Under the pieces are notes generated by a model. That model saw nothing but the letters and a program-made list of their open reading frames with translations, ran no database searches and had not been told where the DNA came from. Position numbers and translations under genes: made by a program. A DNA stretch of 64,000 nucleotides from Manis javanica (lineage: Eukaryota > Chordata > Mammalia > Pholidota > Manidae), in assembly GCF_040802235.1 (NCBI RefSeq), contig NC_133158.1, positions 15,092,001 to 15,156,000 on the forward strand, written 5' to 3'. Shown here one piece after another: positions 33,751-45,649 of this stretch (position 1 is the first letter of the stretch; each line of letters opens with the position of its first letter).

Positions 33751-35270
33751 CCTCTGATGTTCATTTTATTAATGATTACACAACTCCATCTCAATTTTAA
33801 CATGGACCAAAATTGTGTTGGCTATAATCAAATTTCCTATTACCCAAATGCTGGAATAAATGCCTTTATAAGCTCCATAAACCATCCTCCTCCCCTTCTT
33901 TTTTTTGTTTTATTGCCATTCTCTAAACCTGCTATTGCTATATGCACATTGAATTTATAAAGTACCATATTAGTCCGGAACATTCTACTCTTTCATAGCA
34001 CAAACATTTCCAGATGTGTTCCTGAGATTTATGCATTAGTATCATCAGTTGGGTGATGTATTTGATATTATTTCAGTAGATAAGGAATCCTTGAAGGGAG
34101 GCTTGATGATAACATAAGCAAAGATTGCCACTCCTTTCCCCATTTAATAAAACCTCATCCCATTATTTTGGGGTGAAATGTAACCCAGCACATTTTCATT
34201 TTATTCCCTGCTTATATTGTTCTGTCAGTAACTTTTTTCAGAAGGGAAAAAAATGTTAACTGAGATGGGGAAAATTCAATAGCAATGTACAGTAGCTTCT
34301 AAAGAATGTATACTGTCACTCACTACCATTTAGCTGTCTGATGGTTGATTGCTTTTTGAAAGCTCTAAAAACAGGAGATCAATATGCTGCAAAAGTCTGT
34401 TTTAGCATTGCAGGAATTTTTACCACTCTGTAGTGCTGTCAGCAGGTGGCTAGAATAGACTAATTCTACAAATAATTCCTTAAAAGCCTTCCACACTTTC
34501 ACCATCTGGCCCTAATCTACCTTTATCATTTCATCTTCTGTCCCCACCTACACTCCTGCCTCATAAGATCAAATATCATTGACTGAATATGCCTAAAATG
34601 TTCACCTCCCAGGATGTGAAGATCTTTGGACGAGAGTATTCCATGCTACTACATGAAGATCAGTTGTTCTCTAAAAACAAATTCAACCACCATGTCAGCT
34701 CTGCATGGGCTTCCCAGTTTCCTCTTGGAAATATCTGGTTTTACATCATATCTATCTCCTTCCCTGAGCTTCTTGATCTGATCTTAATGGCAAAAGGGCC
34801 ACAGATGGGAAAACAACTTCTTCCCAAGAGGCAAAATATTTGAAACTATTGTTCCCTCCATACTTGTTTATTGATTGTATGAAAAATTCAAAACATTGAG
34901 CCATACTTGGAATTCACCTCTTGGGAGATGAAATTTAACTTTATTCTCTTTTTTGTGGCCCAAAAGCATGGATGGAAACCACTTTTTTTATTGTCTCTTT
35001 CATTTGAAAAGCTAAAGAATTTTTTAGAGAATGTTGCCATAAGCCTCATAAGGACATTGGCTTTCTTGAAAACCACTCAGTGGGTAAATACCAGTTTTGT
35101 GGATCCAGAGTGACCCACCCAGTAAGCCCAGTTATTTATAATTTTCTCAAGTTTAAAATCTCAACCTGTGAGAATTCTGAGTTTTCTCCTGTGAAAGGAT
35201 AGAATGGAGGGATTTCTTTCAGAATTACTGGTTCCATATATTTCATGTCACTCAAGGTTCCAGCTCACAT
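33751..35270. other. AT-rich non-coding sequence
   Basis: No gene or repeat could be supported. An 84-codon plus-strand frame at 34589-34843 has no recognisable features. Confidence 0.4.
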
Positions 35271-35272
35271 TC

Positions 35273-35455
35273 TTTTTTTTTAAATTAAGGTATCATTAAT
35301 ATACAATCTTATGATGGTTTCACATAAACAACACAGTGTTATCAATGGTCACCCATGTTATCAAGTCCTCACCCCCTTCATTGCAGTCACTGTCTATCAA
35401 CTTAGTAAGATGTTATGGAGCCATTAATTGTCTTCTCCATCTAACTGACATTCTT
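35273..35455 (-). repeat. L1 3' end, young 3' UTR family (copy 1)
   Basis: A T-rich left end is followed by 'ggtatcattaatatacaatcttatgatggtttcacat' and 'gcagtcactgtctatcaacttagtaagatg'. The same order occurs at 41423-41659 and 62799-62960. 5'-truncated. Confidence 0.8.
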
Positions 35456-35499
35456 AGTTTAACAATTGAATGTGGTAAGGCTATCACTTGATATGTCAG

Positions 35500-35930
35500 C
35501 AGAAACTCTACAGGCCAGAAGGGAGTTGCATGGTATATGCAAAGTACTGAAAGAAAAACTTCAACCAAGTGCATGTTCATTACAGCATTATTTATAATAG
35601 TTAAGATATGGAAATAACCTGTGTCTCCCGATAGATAAATGGATAAAGAATATGTGGTACATATACACAGTGGAATATTACTGAGCCATAAAAAGAATGA
35701 AATTCTGCCATTTGCAGCAACATGGCTTATTCTAAGACAAAAATCATATGATCTCTCTTCTATGTGGATCTAAAAAAAAAACAAACAAAACTAAGCCCAG
35801 CTCATAGATACAGAGAACAGACTGATAACTCAAAGGCAAGTGGTGGGTGATGGGAGAAATGGGTGAAGGAGCTACAAATTTATGAAATTTTTTTAAAACA
35901 AGCAAGCAAGCAAATAATAGCAAAATCAAT
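35500..35930 (+). repeat. L1 3' end in opposite orientation
   Basis: Sense L1 text: 'cagcagaaactctacaggccagaaggga', 'tggtacatatacacagtggaatattac', 'tttgcagcaacatggctt', 'ctctcttctatgtggatct' and a 3' UTR 'ggtgggtgatgggagaaatgggtga', then an A- and (CAAG)-rich tail. It abuts the minus-strand L1 tail-to-head as two separate insertions. A twin-primed single insertion is unlikely because both pieces contain 3' UTR. Confidence 0.75.
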
Positions 35931-36640
35931 TCATTGTGAAGTAGTTCTTTCTTTTAAAAATCCACCTATCATTTGGTTGTAGCTGCACACAGGCTATCGT
36001 TATCAAAGCTACTTGTTTGAATCCCTTTGAAAATATTACTAAGCAAAGTCTCTATTCTGTTTCATAAAATGTCAAATGATTGTCTGTGGATGTTTTTCCC
36101 TGACCTTTAAATTCCTAATCTATAGTAATATCAAGGAGCCAGTCCCTGACCCCTCACACCTGCTTGTTGTTCATCTTGTTCTCCCCCTGGGCAAATGTGA
36201 CTGCTATTATTTTCCTAAAATGAGTTTAAGTTGTGAATTATATCAGTTCATCACAGCCAAACCACTTTTTAATTGTACATCTCAAATGTCCCCCTTCCAT
36301 ATTAAAATGAAATGCACAGAGTGCTGCTAACTGTTTCTCCAACCCTTCCAAAATGGAATATACCCAAAATGCCATGGAGCTTTCTGATAGATTTAGCCAC
36401 ATTAAGAGGCATAGGCACTTAAAATCACTTACATCTTCTTTGCTGTTTGGGGAAAATGTTAACATTGGAGTCATGGAGTTTGTCGGTGAGGATGATTGTA
36501 TATATGTTGATTGCTGTTTGTGTTCCTTTAAAGGTAAGGATGAGATTTGTCAATTTTTAGTTGTCTACCACTGAGATTTCTGTCTTTTGTGATCAGCTAC
36601 CTGATGCTGCATTATCCTGTTTGGATAGCCTTTAAAAAGA
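35931..36640. other. Non-coding spacer
   Basis: Frames at 36076-36330 and 36353-36574 on the plus strand are short. The second contains an AAAG|GTAAGG donor-like site at 36533, but no matching acceptor-bounded exon was convincing. Confidence 0.35.
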
Positions 36641-36644
36641 AATT

Positions 36645-37520
36645 AATTGTTTAAGAAAAATTTATTCACAGAAGAATGGAGAGGAGGGTGCAGAGATTTC
36701 CCTTATACCCCTATTCCCACACATGCCTAGCCTCCCCCATTATCAAAAGAGTGGTGCATTTTTTATTATAGGTGAAACTACGTTGACATGTTATGATCAC
36801 CCGAAGTCCATAGTGTACATTAAGGTTCACTTTTGGTGTTGTACACTCTGTGGGTTTGGACAAATGTATAATGATATACATACATCATTATAGTATCATA
36901 CAGAGAAGTTTCACTGCCCTAAAAATCCTGTGTTTTGCCTATTCGTTCACTTCTTTCCCCAGACCCTGGTAACCACTGATCTTTTTACTGTCTCTATAGT
37001 TTTGCCTTTTCAAGAATGTCATATAGTTAGAATCATGCAGTATGTAGCCTTTACAGCCTTGCACTAAGTGAAATAAATTTACATTTCCTCCATTTCTTTT
37101 CATGGCTTGGTAGCTAATTTCTTTGTTGTGCTGAATAATAATGCATTATCTGAATGTTCCACAGTTTACTTATCCACTCACCTACTGAAAGGTATCTAGA
37201 TTTCTTCCAGATTTTACCAGTTATGAAGAAAGCTGCTATAGATAACCATGTGCAGGTTTTTGTATAGACATAGTTTTCCATTCCTTTGGATAAATACCAG
37301 GGAGCATAATTGCTGGATCATAGTGTAAGAGTATGTGTACTTTTGTGATAAATCACCAAACTGTCTCCACAATTGGCTGTACCATTTTGCACTCTCACCA
37401 ACAGTGAATGAGAATTCCTTTGGCTCCACATTCTCAGCAGCATTTAGTATTGTCAGTGTTTTGGATTTTGGCTGTTCTAATAGGTGTGTAGTGGTAACTC
37501 GTTTTAATCTGTGTACCTAT
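36645..37520 (-). repeat. L1 3' region (old L1M type)
   Basis: Antisense 3' UTR and ORF2 text: 'aggtgaaactacgttgacatgttatgatcacccgaagtcc', 'tttggacaaatgtataatga', 'ccctggtaaccactgatctttttactgtctc', then ORF2-like 'ataattgctggatcatag' and 'ccattttgcactctcaccaac'. Confidence 0.8.
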
Positions 37521-39105
37521 GATGACAAATGATGTGAGATGTGAGAGAGACATTTTAATAACTGACCTGGGGCTTCTGTGAATTTCAGAATCCTCATTTG
37601 TAAACTATGAATGACACACATGCCTTACAGAATTCGGAGGCAGCTCTAAATAATGTAAACTAACTCAAACAGGTCCACAACAATGATGCTATTGTAAGGA
37701 TCCACAAAGTAACAACATCTAAGTGTTACACAAAATCCCATAGGCTTTTGGATTTCATGAACTAAAATAATTTTAAAAATTTTTATGTAAATTTTATCTT
37801 GTTAATTGAAGACAACAAAGAAGAAAGCCAAACCATCATTATTCTTGTCATTTTGTCAAAAAGAAAGGAATTTTTCAACAAATGAAGGAAGAGTGTAACC
37901 TAAGAAAATAATATCATCCTTCAAATGAAATAAATGCAACTTTGTGGAAAAAGTTCTTACTTTTTTCATTTCACTACGAATGCTAAAAAAATTCATCAGA
38001 AGCAGGCATGGTTTGAACAGATGAATCCTTAGGAAAGCCTGGAACTGTTTCTTTGTTGATATGTTTGTCCTAAACCTTATTTCTCTCTTTTGGCTGGGCT
38101 CCTCTTATTTTCAGAACAATCAGTGTGCCAGAGCTATGTCTTATTAGGGAAATAACATGATAGTGAGCCTTTTTGACTTTTTTTTTCCCCACTGAGGTTG
38201 AGTTTCAATTAAATGCTCTTTCACATGCAACCCTGCCAGGCTTTGGTGTTTTCTGATCTATTTTCAGTGGCTCTCATTTGATCTGAAAACATGCATAAGG
38301 GTAATTGTCACTGATGTTCCCATCTGTACTGATGTTTTGCTGTATTCTCAGATATACCATACTTTATTTTATCAACCTTTATTTTTCCTTTCTATTTTCA
38401 GAAGTTCACAGGTGAACTCCCTGAAAATTTTATCACTTTTGGCTTTATTTACATTTCTTTAGAACTCATGGTAACCACAGTTATTCATTCCTCCTCCATA
38501 TTTTACAATGATTCTTTCCTTATTTATTTAGGTTGTAAATCCAACAAAGTTGGGCAACTGGCTTAACATTTGTAGCAACAGAAGAACTGTTCACGCTGTA
38601 ACCATGGAAAAACACATGGGATTGTCTCCATAATAGTGTAAAACTTGGAGAAACAATGGCATATTGTTATAGAATTAGAGTTTTGAATTCAGTGGTACCC
38701 TTCTTATTAATATATAAACTAAGATCCTTAGTTTCTGATGAGAAAATTAACATCCAAGTGGGGGAAAGATCTGCCTGTAGTCACATACAGAGTTTGACCT
38801 GGATAAATGACTGAAAAACCATGTTGCGCAGGATAGTGTGTTAGTTATTGAGCTGTTAAAGAATGTTTACTATTCTAAAATTGCTTAACTAGTGTTATGC
38901 TTAGAGTTTTGGGTATGGCCCACACCTATAACATATGAGTGATTGTCCTGAGACTCAAGGATATTAATCGACCTGAAACAGACTTCCCATTCATAGAACA
39001 GAGTCAAGAAAGAAATAGCCAATCAAGCATAAATGTTGCCTTTGCAGCCAGAACTCAGTTTCGGTGTAGGTGCTAAGAACATACTGGCTTTTGAGAGCAT
39101 AGGGT
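37521..39105. other. AT-rich non-coding sequence
   Basis: No gene. A weak antisense MIR match lies near 38710-38815. Confidence 0.4.
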
Positions 39106-39109
39106 GGAA

Positions 39110-39270
39110 CTACCTGGTATTGGCTAAAGGTCTGAGCTTTGGTGCCAGAAAAACCAATTTGAACCTTGGCTCCAAAATTTATTATTTGTATGAATTTCAA
39201 CAGTCTGTTTAGCCTCTTTAAGCTTTAGTTTTTAGTCTCTACAATAATAGTATTAACTTCACAGTTTTTT
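39110..39270 (+). repeat. MIR SINE fragment
   Basis: 'aggtctgagctttggtgccagaaaaaccaatttgaaccttggctcc' and 'cagtctgtttagcctctttaagctttagtttttagtctctacaataatagta' are sense MIR. Confidence 0.75.
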
Positions 39271-39509
39271 TGTTACAGCAGTTAAACAAATAGGGTGAAT
39301 TTGCTCATTGGAGTAAGGTGATATCTTGAAGCCTATTGCTCTGAGCAATTTATGCATAATCAGGATATTAACAGTGCTTTGGAAGATCAAAGTTAGGTGA
39401 CCAGAAGTTGCAAAATTACAGGAAGAATCGCATAAAAAGTATGAACAGGATGGTTTATTGCCTCATACATAATAGTATATATGGCATATGATAGTGTATT
39501 ATAGGGGTG

Positions 39510-39700
39510 GCAAGTTATAGCCATGGGCCTGCTGCCTGTTTTTGTAAATAAAGTTTTATTGGATTATAGCTTTGCCCATATGCTGCTTTTGTGCACAAAC
39601 ACAGAATTGAATAGTCATGGCGGAGACTGTATGGCCCATAAAGCCTCAAATACTTATTAGTTGGACTTTTACAGAAAATGTTTGCTGATCCCTGGCATAT
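39510..39700 (-). repeat. hAT-type MITE
   Basis: 'ctgtttttgtaaataaagttttattgga', 'actgtatggcccataaagcc' and the terminal 'aaatgtttgctgatccctg' are the reverse complement of a very common mammalian hAT element with CAGGGGT ends. Confidence 0.75.
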
Positions 39701-40109
39701 AATGATGATGCTGAGGTCAAGGGTTCCTTTTCTTTTTTCCCTGGAAAGGCAGCAAGACAACAAGCAGCTTTTATTTTGTTTGTGTTCACTGCACCAGGTT
39801 CCCCAGCCCATGAGTAGGAATGTGACCCAAGTTAGGTTAGTTACACTCCTTCCCACTGGAACTTAATCTTGAGTGACACACATGTGGACAACAATAGGGG
39901 CCAATTCATTCTGACTAGTGCCTGTGGAGAAACTACTCTTCATTCATCACTACCAGGTCCCTGGAGCCATCCCAGTTCTTATTATCTTAAAAACCTGTGT
40001 TTTCAGTCTTTCCTTTGATTCTGTGAACCACACCATCATCTTCCAAAATATTTATTTTTGCCATAGGTAAGTGAGAGTTAGTTTTTGTTGCTTGCACCAG
40101 AAATAACCC

Positions 40110-40250
40110 TCTGATAAAGAGATTCATAAATACACAAGCACCCAGGTCTCACTCCCATCCTACTGAATGAGAATAGGACAAAATTCTAGGAGTCATTTGA
40201 CAAGGCCCTTTAGGGGCCAAACACTGATGCAGTTTGGTAACCCTCAATAG
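40110..40250 (+). repeat. MER5A-like relic
   Basis: 'acacaagcacccaggtctcactcccatcctactgaatgagaat' fits the middle of MER5A. The ends are lost. Confidence 0.45.
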
Positions 40251-40539
40251 GGATCCTCCAGTCCTCAGCATTGTTAACTTGTGAAAACTCACATTAGGTG
40301 AACAGACAAACCCCTATGTTAAGAAGGATCTATAGACAAGAACCAGGGGGTTGTTTGCAGTAGCCCCCTTGGCAGGTTCTTGCTTTGTGAGTTTTGGTAA
40401 CTCCCATGTTTCCATAGCCTGTGTACTTGGAGAGAGGGCACATTTTCCAACTGTGCCCCAGAAAGCCCTAAGGTTTCTAATAAAGTTATGAGGGACTATT
40501 GTTATATATGGAAATGTATATTGTTATATATTTATTTTT

Positions 40540-40650
40540 AGTTCATTTTACACATTTCCTCTCTCCAGACATAAGCCTTATGAGGGCAGGGACCTTTTCA
40601 GTTTTGTTTACTTTTGTATGCCTAGTTTCTAGAATAGTTTTTGGTTTTTA
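40540..40650 (+). repeat. L2 LINE 3' end fragment
   Basis: 'cagacataagccttatgagggcagggaccttttcagttttgtttac...gcctagtttctagaatagt' matches L2. Confidence 0.7.
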
Positions 40651-40849
40651 GTAGGCTCTTTTTTTTTCTTTTTGGTTTAGTGTATCATCTGCTTTTTTTT
40701 TTTAACATTTTAAAATTGTTATATAACAATGTTTCAAAGATGTATCCACGTTGATACATATAGATCTAGTTCATAATGATGAGTCAATAAGCCAGGCACA
40801 AGAGTAGATGCCCTGATTTCAACATTCCTGAGGCTTTTTTCCTTATTTT

Positions 40850-41265
40850 ATATTAAAAAAATTTTTTAATTGATGTATAGTTGATATACAATATTATATT
40901 GGTTTCAAGTATACAACACAATGATTCAACATATACACACATTAAATCCTCACCCCAGCTAGTGCAGTTACTATCTGTCAACATACAAAAGTGTGACAGA
41001 ACCATTGGCTATATTCTCAGTGCTGTACTTCCATCCCCTTGACCAACGTATATTACGATTGAGATTTTTGTGCCTCTATATTCCCCTCACCCACCCCACC
41101 AAACCACCCCAACCCCTCCCCCATGGTAACCACCAGTGACTTCTCAGTGTCTCTGAGTCTACTGCTGTTTTGTTCACTTTATTTCGTTTTGTTTTTAGAT
41201 TCTACATAGAAGTGAAATCATATTGTATTTGTCTTTGTCTGGCTTATTTCACTTAGCTAGGCTTT
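40850..41265 (-). repeat. L1 3' end (middle-aged family)
   Basis: 'attgatgtatagttgatatacaatattatattggtttcaagtatacaacacaatgattcaacat' then 'catggtaaccaccagtgacttctcagtgtctctgagtctactgctgttttg' and 'ttctacatagaagtgaaatcatattgtatttgtctttgtctggcttatttcact' run from 3' UTR into ORF2 antisense. Confidence 0.85.
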
Positions 41266-41379
41266 TTGTATTTTTAGAATGAATTAATTTCTTAAAACAT
41301 ATTGGACCTCTTAAAGATTTATGAAAGGTTCAGTTTTAAATATCAGCCAAAAATCTTTGCAATGACAGTTGTATTTTCC

Positions 41380-41710
41380 AAACCCAAGGCCACAGATGGG
41401 CTGTCAGAATTACTTGAGGAACCTTTAAGATATATATATATTTTTTAAATTTATTTTTATTTTTTATATTTATTTTTTATTCGGGTATTATTGATATACA
41501 GTCTTATGAAGGTTTCACATGAGCAACATTGTGATTACTACATTCACCCATATTATCAAGTCCCCCCCACGTGCCCCATTACAGTCACTGTCCATCAGCA
41601 TAGTAAGATGGTATAGAATCACTATACATATATATATTTGAAGTATAGTTGATACACAAACTTGAGGAACTTGAAATCCAGATTTCTGAGCTTGATTTTG
41701 AAGATCCTTA
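41380..41710 (+). repeat. MER5A relic interrupted by an L1
   Basis: 'gctgtcagaattacttgaggaac' on the left and 'acttgaggaacttgaaatccagatttctgagc' on the right belong to one MER5A. The repeated acttgaggaac (41412-41422 and 41660-41670) is the target-site duplication of the inserted L1. Confidence 0.7.
41423..41659 (-). mobile_element. L1 3' end insertion with 11-bp TSD, young family (copy 2)
   Basis: Bounded by the perfect direct repeat acttgaggaac (41412-41422, 41660-41670). Inside, a T-rich left end (the tail) precedes 'tattattgatatacagtcttatgaaggtttcacatgagcaacat' and 'acagtcactgtccatcagcatagtaagatgg'. The insertion is 5'-truncated to about 0.24 kb and lies on the minus strand. The last 20-30 bases may derive from a second L1 segment. 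Confidence 0.85.
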
Positions 41711-42205
41711 TTCACTTAGCCTAGGAATTCATGTGATGTATTTATTATTACTACAATTAACATTGTTTTTGTTATTATTATAGTGGTGGCTGTTTTCAGT
41801 TGCATTGATTAAAAGCACTTGGCTAGATGATTGATAAAGTCCCTCTGCTCCCTGACATCCTAGGAGATGGTTCTGGTGAAAGACATAATGCTGAGATTCC
41901 ACCTATGGAGTACGGAGATCCATTCCCTTCAAAGTTAGGTTCTCTTCACAAGGAGCTGCTGATATTGCCTGAGAGGATTTTATTTCCTTGCTTTAGGGCT
42001 GGGGAAAAAAAATCCCCTAAAGTTATTTCACTGCTTTGTGATCAAGGAAAAAGGAACATAGACGAGGGGGGCCTCCACCTTTCTCTTGGGGCTCTGGGAC
42101 TTTTCAGGGATAGTAGAAGTTCTTGTTTATTAAAATATCTTAGGTGCGCTCTTTTCCCATGGCTGGTGATAGCGACTAGGCAGTGAAGAGCACTGACAGA
42201 TTATT
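41711..42205. other. Spacer with an unsupported 119-codon open frame
   Basis: The plus-strand frame 41827-42186 is the longest in this AT-rich part and starts with ATG, but it has no recognisable domain, no promoter-like context and no splice-site support. Kept as a note only. Confidence 0.3.
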
Positions 42206-42209
42206 TTGC

Positions 42210-42290
42210 TTCCACAGAGCTTAGAATCTAGTGGGGGAGACGGAGATTAAACAATGACACAAATAAGGATCTGAATCACCATCATGAACA
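42210..42290 (-). repeat. L2 LINE fragment
   Basis: 'agagcttagaatctagtgggggagacggagattaaacaatgacac' is antisense L2. Confidence 0.7.
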
Positions 42291-42615
42291 GATGGAGCAT
42301 AGAGGGACTTTCAGGCAGTGAAACTACTCTGCGTGATACCATAACGATGCATATATGTCATTACACATTTGTCCAAACTCAGAGTGCACAACACCAAGAG
42401 TGAAACCTAAACCAATCTATGGACTTGGGGTGATAATGATGTGCTCTGTAAATTCATTGATTGTAACAAATGTACCCTTTGGTTGGAGATGTTGATAGTG
42501 GCTGAGGCTGTGCATTTGTTGGGAGGGCAGGGTAAAAGGGAAGTCTCTGTACCTTCTGCTCAATTCTGCAGTGAACCTAAAGGTGCTCTTTAAAAAGAGG
42601 TCTTAAAAAAAAATT
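42291..42615 (+). repeat. L1 3' UTR (old)
   Basis: 'acatttgtccaaactcagagtgcacaacaccaagagtgaaacctaa' through 'gggagggcagggtaaaagggaagtctctgtacc' and a final A9 tail. It is the same 3' UTR type, in opposite orientation, as the left part of 36645-37520. Confidence 0.75.
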
Positions 42616-44035
42616 ACTGTCATGACCAATTCCTTACTGGGAATATATCAATTAAAAGGGAATGATAAGTATTCATCCTTAGTGTTTCTGGTATGAACTG
42701 TACAAACTTAGAATAAACAAAGAACCCAAGCTGGGAGAGGAAAGTTCTTTATAATGAACTCTTACTAATAAAGGGGAAAGCAGTGATGGAATCCACCAAT
42801 CACCATTTAATTACCCATAAGTAATCATTCATGCGGGCCACAATCCTCCCAGTCTTGCATTCTTCCTTGGGATCACTTCCCAAAATAATAACTTGCATTC
42901 AGGCCCTGGTTGCATTTGTAACATTTCAGGCTCTGGGTTTGGGGAGAAACCCAGGCTGAGACTGTAGTTATGAGAGAAATTGATCACTTTTAAGACATGC
43001 ATACTGAAATACTTAAAGATGAAATGACATGATGCCTGGGTTTTGCTTTAACTATTTTACCAACATAGAAGAAAGAGAAGGAAGAGGGCAAATGTGTGGT
43101 AAAATGATGATTGCTGGATCTGAGTATTGAGTCTCTGGAAGGATATTCTTGAATATTTTCAAATTTGTTAGAGCAAAAATCTCAAAAAGTTAAAAGTTGT
43201 TATAAGGGCTGTGCGGTAGAGTGTCCTAAGAGCTTATAGAGAGGACCTAGCCTATGCAGAGGATCAGAAAAGACTTCTGATGAAGTGGCTTTTAAGCTGT
43301 GGCTTAAAGAACAAAATGGTTTTTTCAGATTCTTTCAATCAAGGCACTTAAGGTGCCTTGGTGAATCTTCCCCAGTTCCAGGATTACTTCTTTGAATCTT
43401 ACTTAGAACATTGGATACAAAGCCTCACTCCAAATTGCCTTTCTTTTTAGCACCTAAGTCTTCCAAATGGTTCATTTCCCTGCTGTTGAATCTCTACTGT
43501 AAGTGGTAGATTGTTTTGTTTGGAATACATTCATTCACCTGTAGCCACCCACTGTATCTCCAAGTGTCTCTGAGACCAGGTTGTGTCTTTTCTTTGTTGT
43601 GAATGATAGAGAGGAAGTAGGAGGGCTTTTTTAGGGTGGTCCCATGTTGAAAGAACTGCTTGGTAAACGTGACTGAATAACTGCCTTCTTTGGCTATTTG
43701 TGTGATTAGAATGGTTAGTTCTGTTTGATGCCAACAAATTCAAGGCAGGTCCTCTGTGCTGTCCATTTGGTGCTGTGAATGGAGAAACGTTGTAGGGAGA
43801 GACATTTCCCCTGTCAGAGCACGTTCATTCTCTTTGCTCAGCAGAGGCAGATTTCATAGCTCTTTCAGGGACAGAGTTAGGAGAACACATTGTGCCTATA
43901 AATTCTGTAAATAACCAGACGTCATTCTTTTTAATTTGCTTGCTTTATAGTGCCTTATTTACAGTAGCTTCCTGTACTGATGACATTTAACTTCTAGGTA
44001 TTCTGAGATGTACCAGTGTGCTATCACACAACAGT
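42616..44035. other. Non-coding spacer
   Basis: Contains an LTR-like 3' end near 42860-42960 ('gggatcacttcccaaaataataacttgcattc...ctgggtttggggagaaaccc'), a weak antisense L2 match at 43200-43320 and a small palindrome (CAAGGCAC/GTGCCTTG) at 43341-43361. No gene. Confidence 0.4.
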
Positions 44036-44039
44036 ACCT

Positions 44040-44130
44040 TGCACATTTAACGTGCTTCCTTTATCTCAAAGTGCTTTTATAATCGGTATCTCATTTAGAC
44101 CTCACTATGACCCTGTGATGTTTTCTCTCT
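44040..44130 (-). repeat. MIR fragment, probably continued at 44590-44700
   Basis: 'cacatttaacgtgcttcctttatctcaaagtgcttttataatcggtatctcatttagacctcactatgaccctgtgatg' is antisense MIR 3' part. 'gagaaaattgagtcatgcagctagtaagtggcagagccacagctt' at 44620-44670 looks like the rest, so the copy is split by the sequence between. Confidence 0.6.
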
Positions 44131-44292
44131 TCCTTTTCTTCTCATGTACTTCCTTTTTTTCTTCTTTTCCTCCCATCCTTCCTCCACATCTGCCACCCTT
44201 CCCTTTCCTACCTTACCCTTTTTTTTTCCTTTTATCCCATTAACTCCTTACCTCTTTTCTCCTTCTTTTCTTCATTTCCCCCCTTTCTTAAT
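44120..44292. repeat. Polypyrimidine tract of about 170 bases
   Basis: Almost entirely C and T on the plus strand, with only scattered purines. Such homopurine/homopyrimidine stretches can form triplex DNA and expand or contract. The 75- and 80-codon Phe/Pro/Ser frames over it are artefacts. Confidence 0.9.
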
Positions 44293-44324
44293 TGTAACAA
44301 ATATTTTTTGTAGGTCAGCTTGCA

Positions 44325-44535
44325 AATGTGGAACTTTGGGTCCAAATCCCAGTTCACTCTCTTCCTACCTGTGTGATCGCAGGTAAGTTACCTGAGCTCT
44401 AAGCCTACATCTGTCCATTCATTAAACGGGCATAATAATAGTGCACTTCAGCAATGAGTTAAATGCTTATTTGTTTACTGTGCTAAGTCTCTGGCTGATA
44501 GAAGGTAACTAACACTGTTCTGTATTATTGTTTTT
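44325..44535 (+). repeat. MIR SINE fragment
   Basis: 'tgtggaactttgggtccaaatcccagttcactctcttcctacctgtgtgatcgcaggtaagttacctgagctc' and 'attaaacgggcataataatagtgcac' are sense MIR. Confidence 0.8.
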
Positions 44536-44700
44536 ACCACTACTTTTATTCTTTTTAAATGAAGCGGTGACTGTGACCAATATGATTGCCACATCACATC
44601 CATGGAGTTTATAAGGGAGCCGTTGAGAAAATTGAGTCATGCAGCTAGTAAGTGGCAGAGCCACAGCTTAAATTTAGACGTGATCGTTTTCAAGAGTCAA

Positions 44701-45645
44701 ATGACAAAGCTAAGACAATGAAGTAATGGGTTTCATGTCCTTTATCCAAGGGAAAACAATCCACAGATCAGGGGAATACAGTTCCTCACAGGCGGGAGAC
44801 TCTTCCCGAGGAATTCGGGACAAGAACGAGTTTCACAGAGCGTTTAGAAGAGGCAATTTGGAAACAGAGCTGATTGGATAAGAGTTTTGGGTCTTCTTAT
44901 GAGGTCCTGTTTTTTAGGGTAAGGTAAACTAGCTAAAGCTGAGTTGGTGAATTGTGATTGGTATATGTTACATTTCTTTGTTAGGTGTTTTCTTAAGTGA
45001 AGGCTGATTTAGGATTAGATTTGTGGTCACTGGGGTGGTGTCCGTTGTGTAGATCCGGATAATATCAATCAACTTTATCACAAGGTTGAAAGCCATCCTC
45101 ACTACTTTGCTTAATGTTTTAGACCAAATCAGCAATCAGGATTCTTTTTTTTTTTTTGAAAGGAGTTTCATAATTGCATGCTGTAATTATATTTACATCT
45201 GTCTGTAATTCCCTGATATGCATCGCTTGCTACTTCGTAGCTCATATTCTTGCCCTCCAGGAATTTAATTCCTAACAAAGAATAATTGTCAGTTTATATT
45301 TTGATAGTGTAATATAATTTATCATGAATCTTAGCTGCTTCCCTGTTTTCTGGAAAATCTGACTCAAAATAATATTTTTCCAAGAACTTGATTGTTTAAC
45401 AAAAAGATAAGCTGGAAAAAATTTATAATTTCATATGATTGCTGCTTCCTGAGTACATCGAATTCCTTACGCTTAACACGGGAAAAGTGAATGAGGCAAT
45501 TAAGAATTGCAGAATTTCCTTATGATTTAATGAATAATGGCAACTATATAGCATGATTCTGTCTCAAATCTCTTTATACTCAATAACAGGTATTTCCACC
45601 TGTAGCATCTAATCATAACCAGTGGGATATGGGTTGTATGGGCCT
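44701..45645. other. AT-rich non-coding sequence
   Basis: A T14 run lies at about 45145-45158. No gene or repeat was assigned. Confidence 0.45.
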
Positions 45646-45649
45646 GTGA

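Noticed and set aside
35273-35930. Head-to-head L1 pieces as a single twin-primed insertion
   Set aside because: Both pieces include 3' UTR sequence, which a single inverted insertion should not contain twice.
41827-42186. 119-codon plus-strand frame starting with ATG
   Set aside because: No recognisable family, no exon signals and no CpG or promoter context. Would need Ribo-seq or conservation to revive it.
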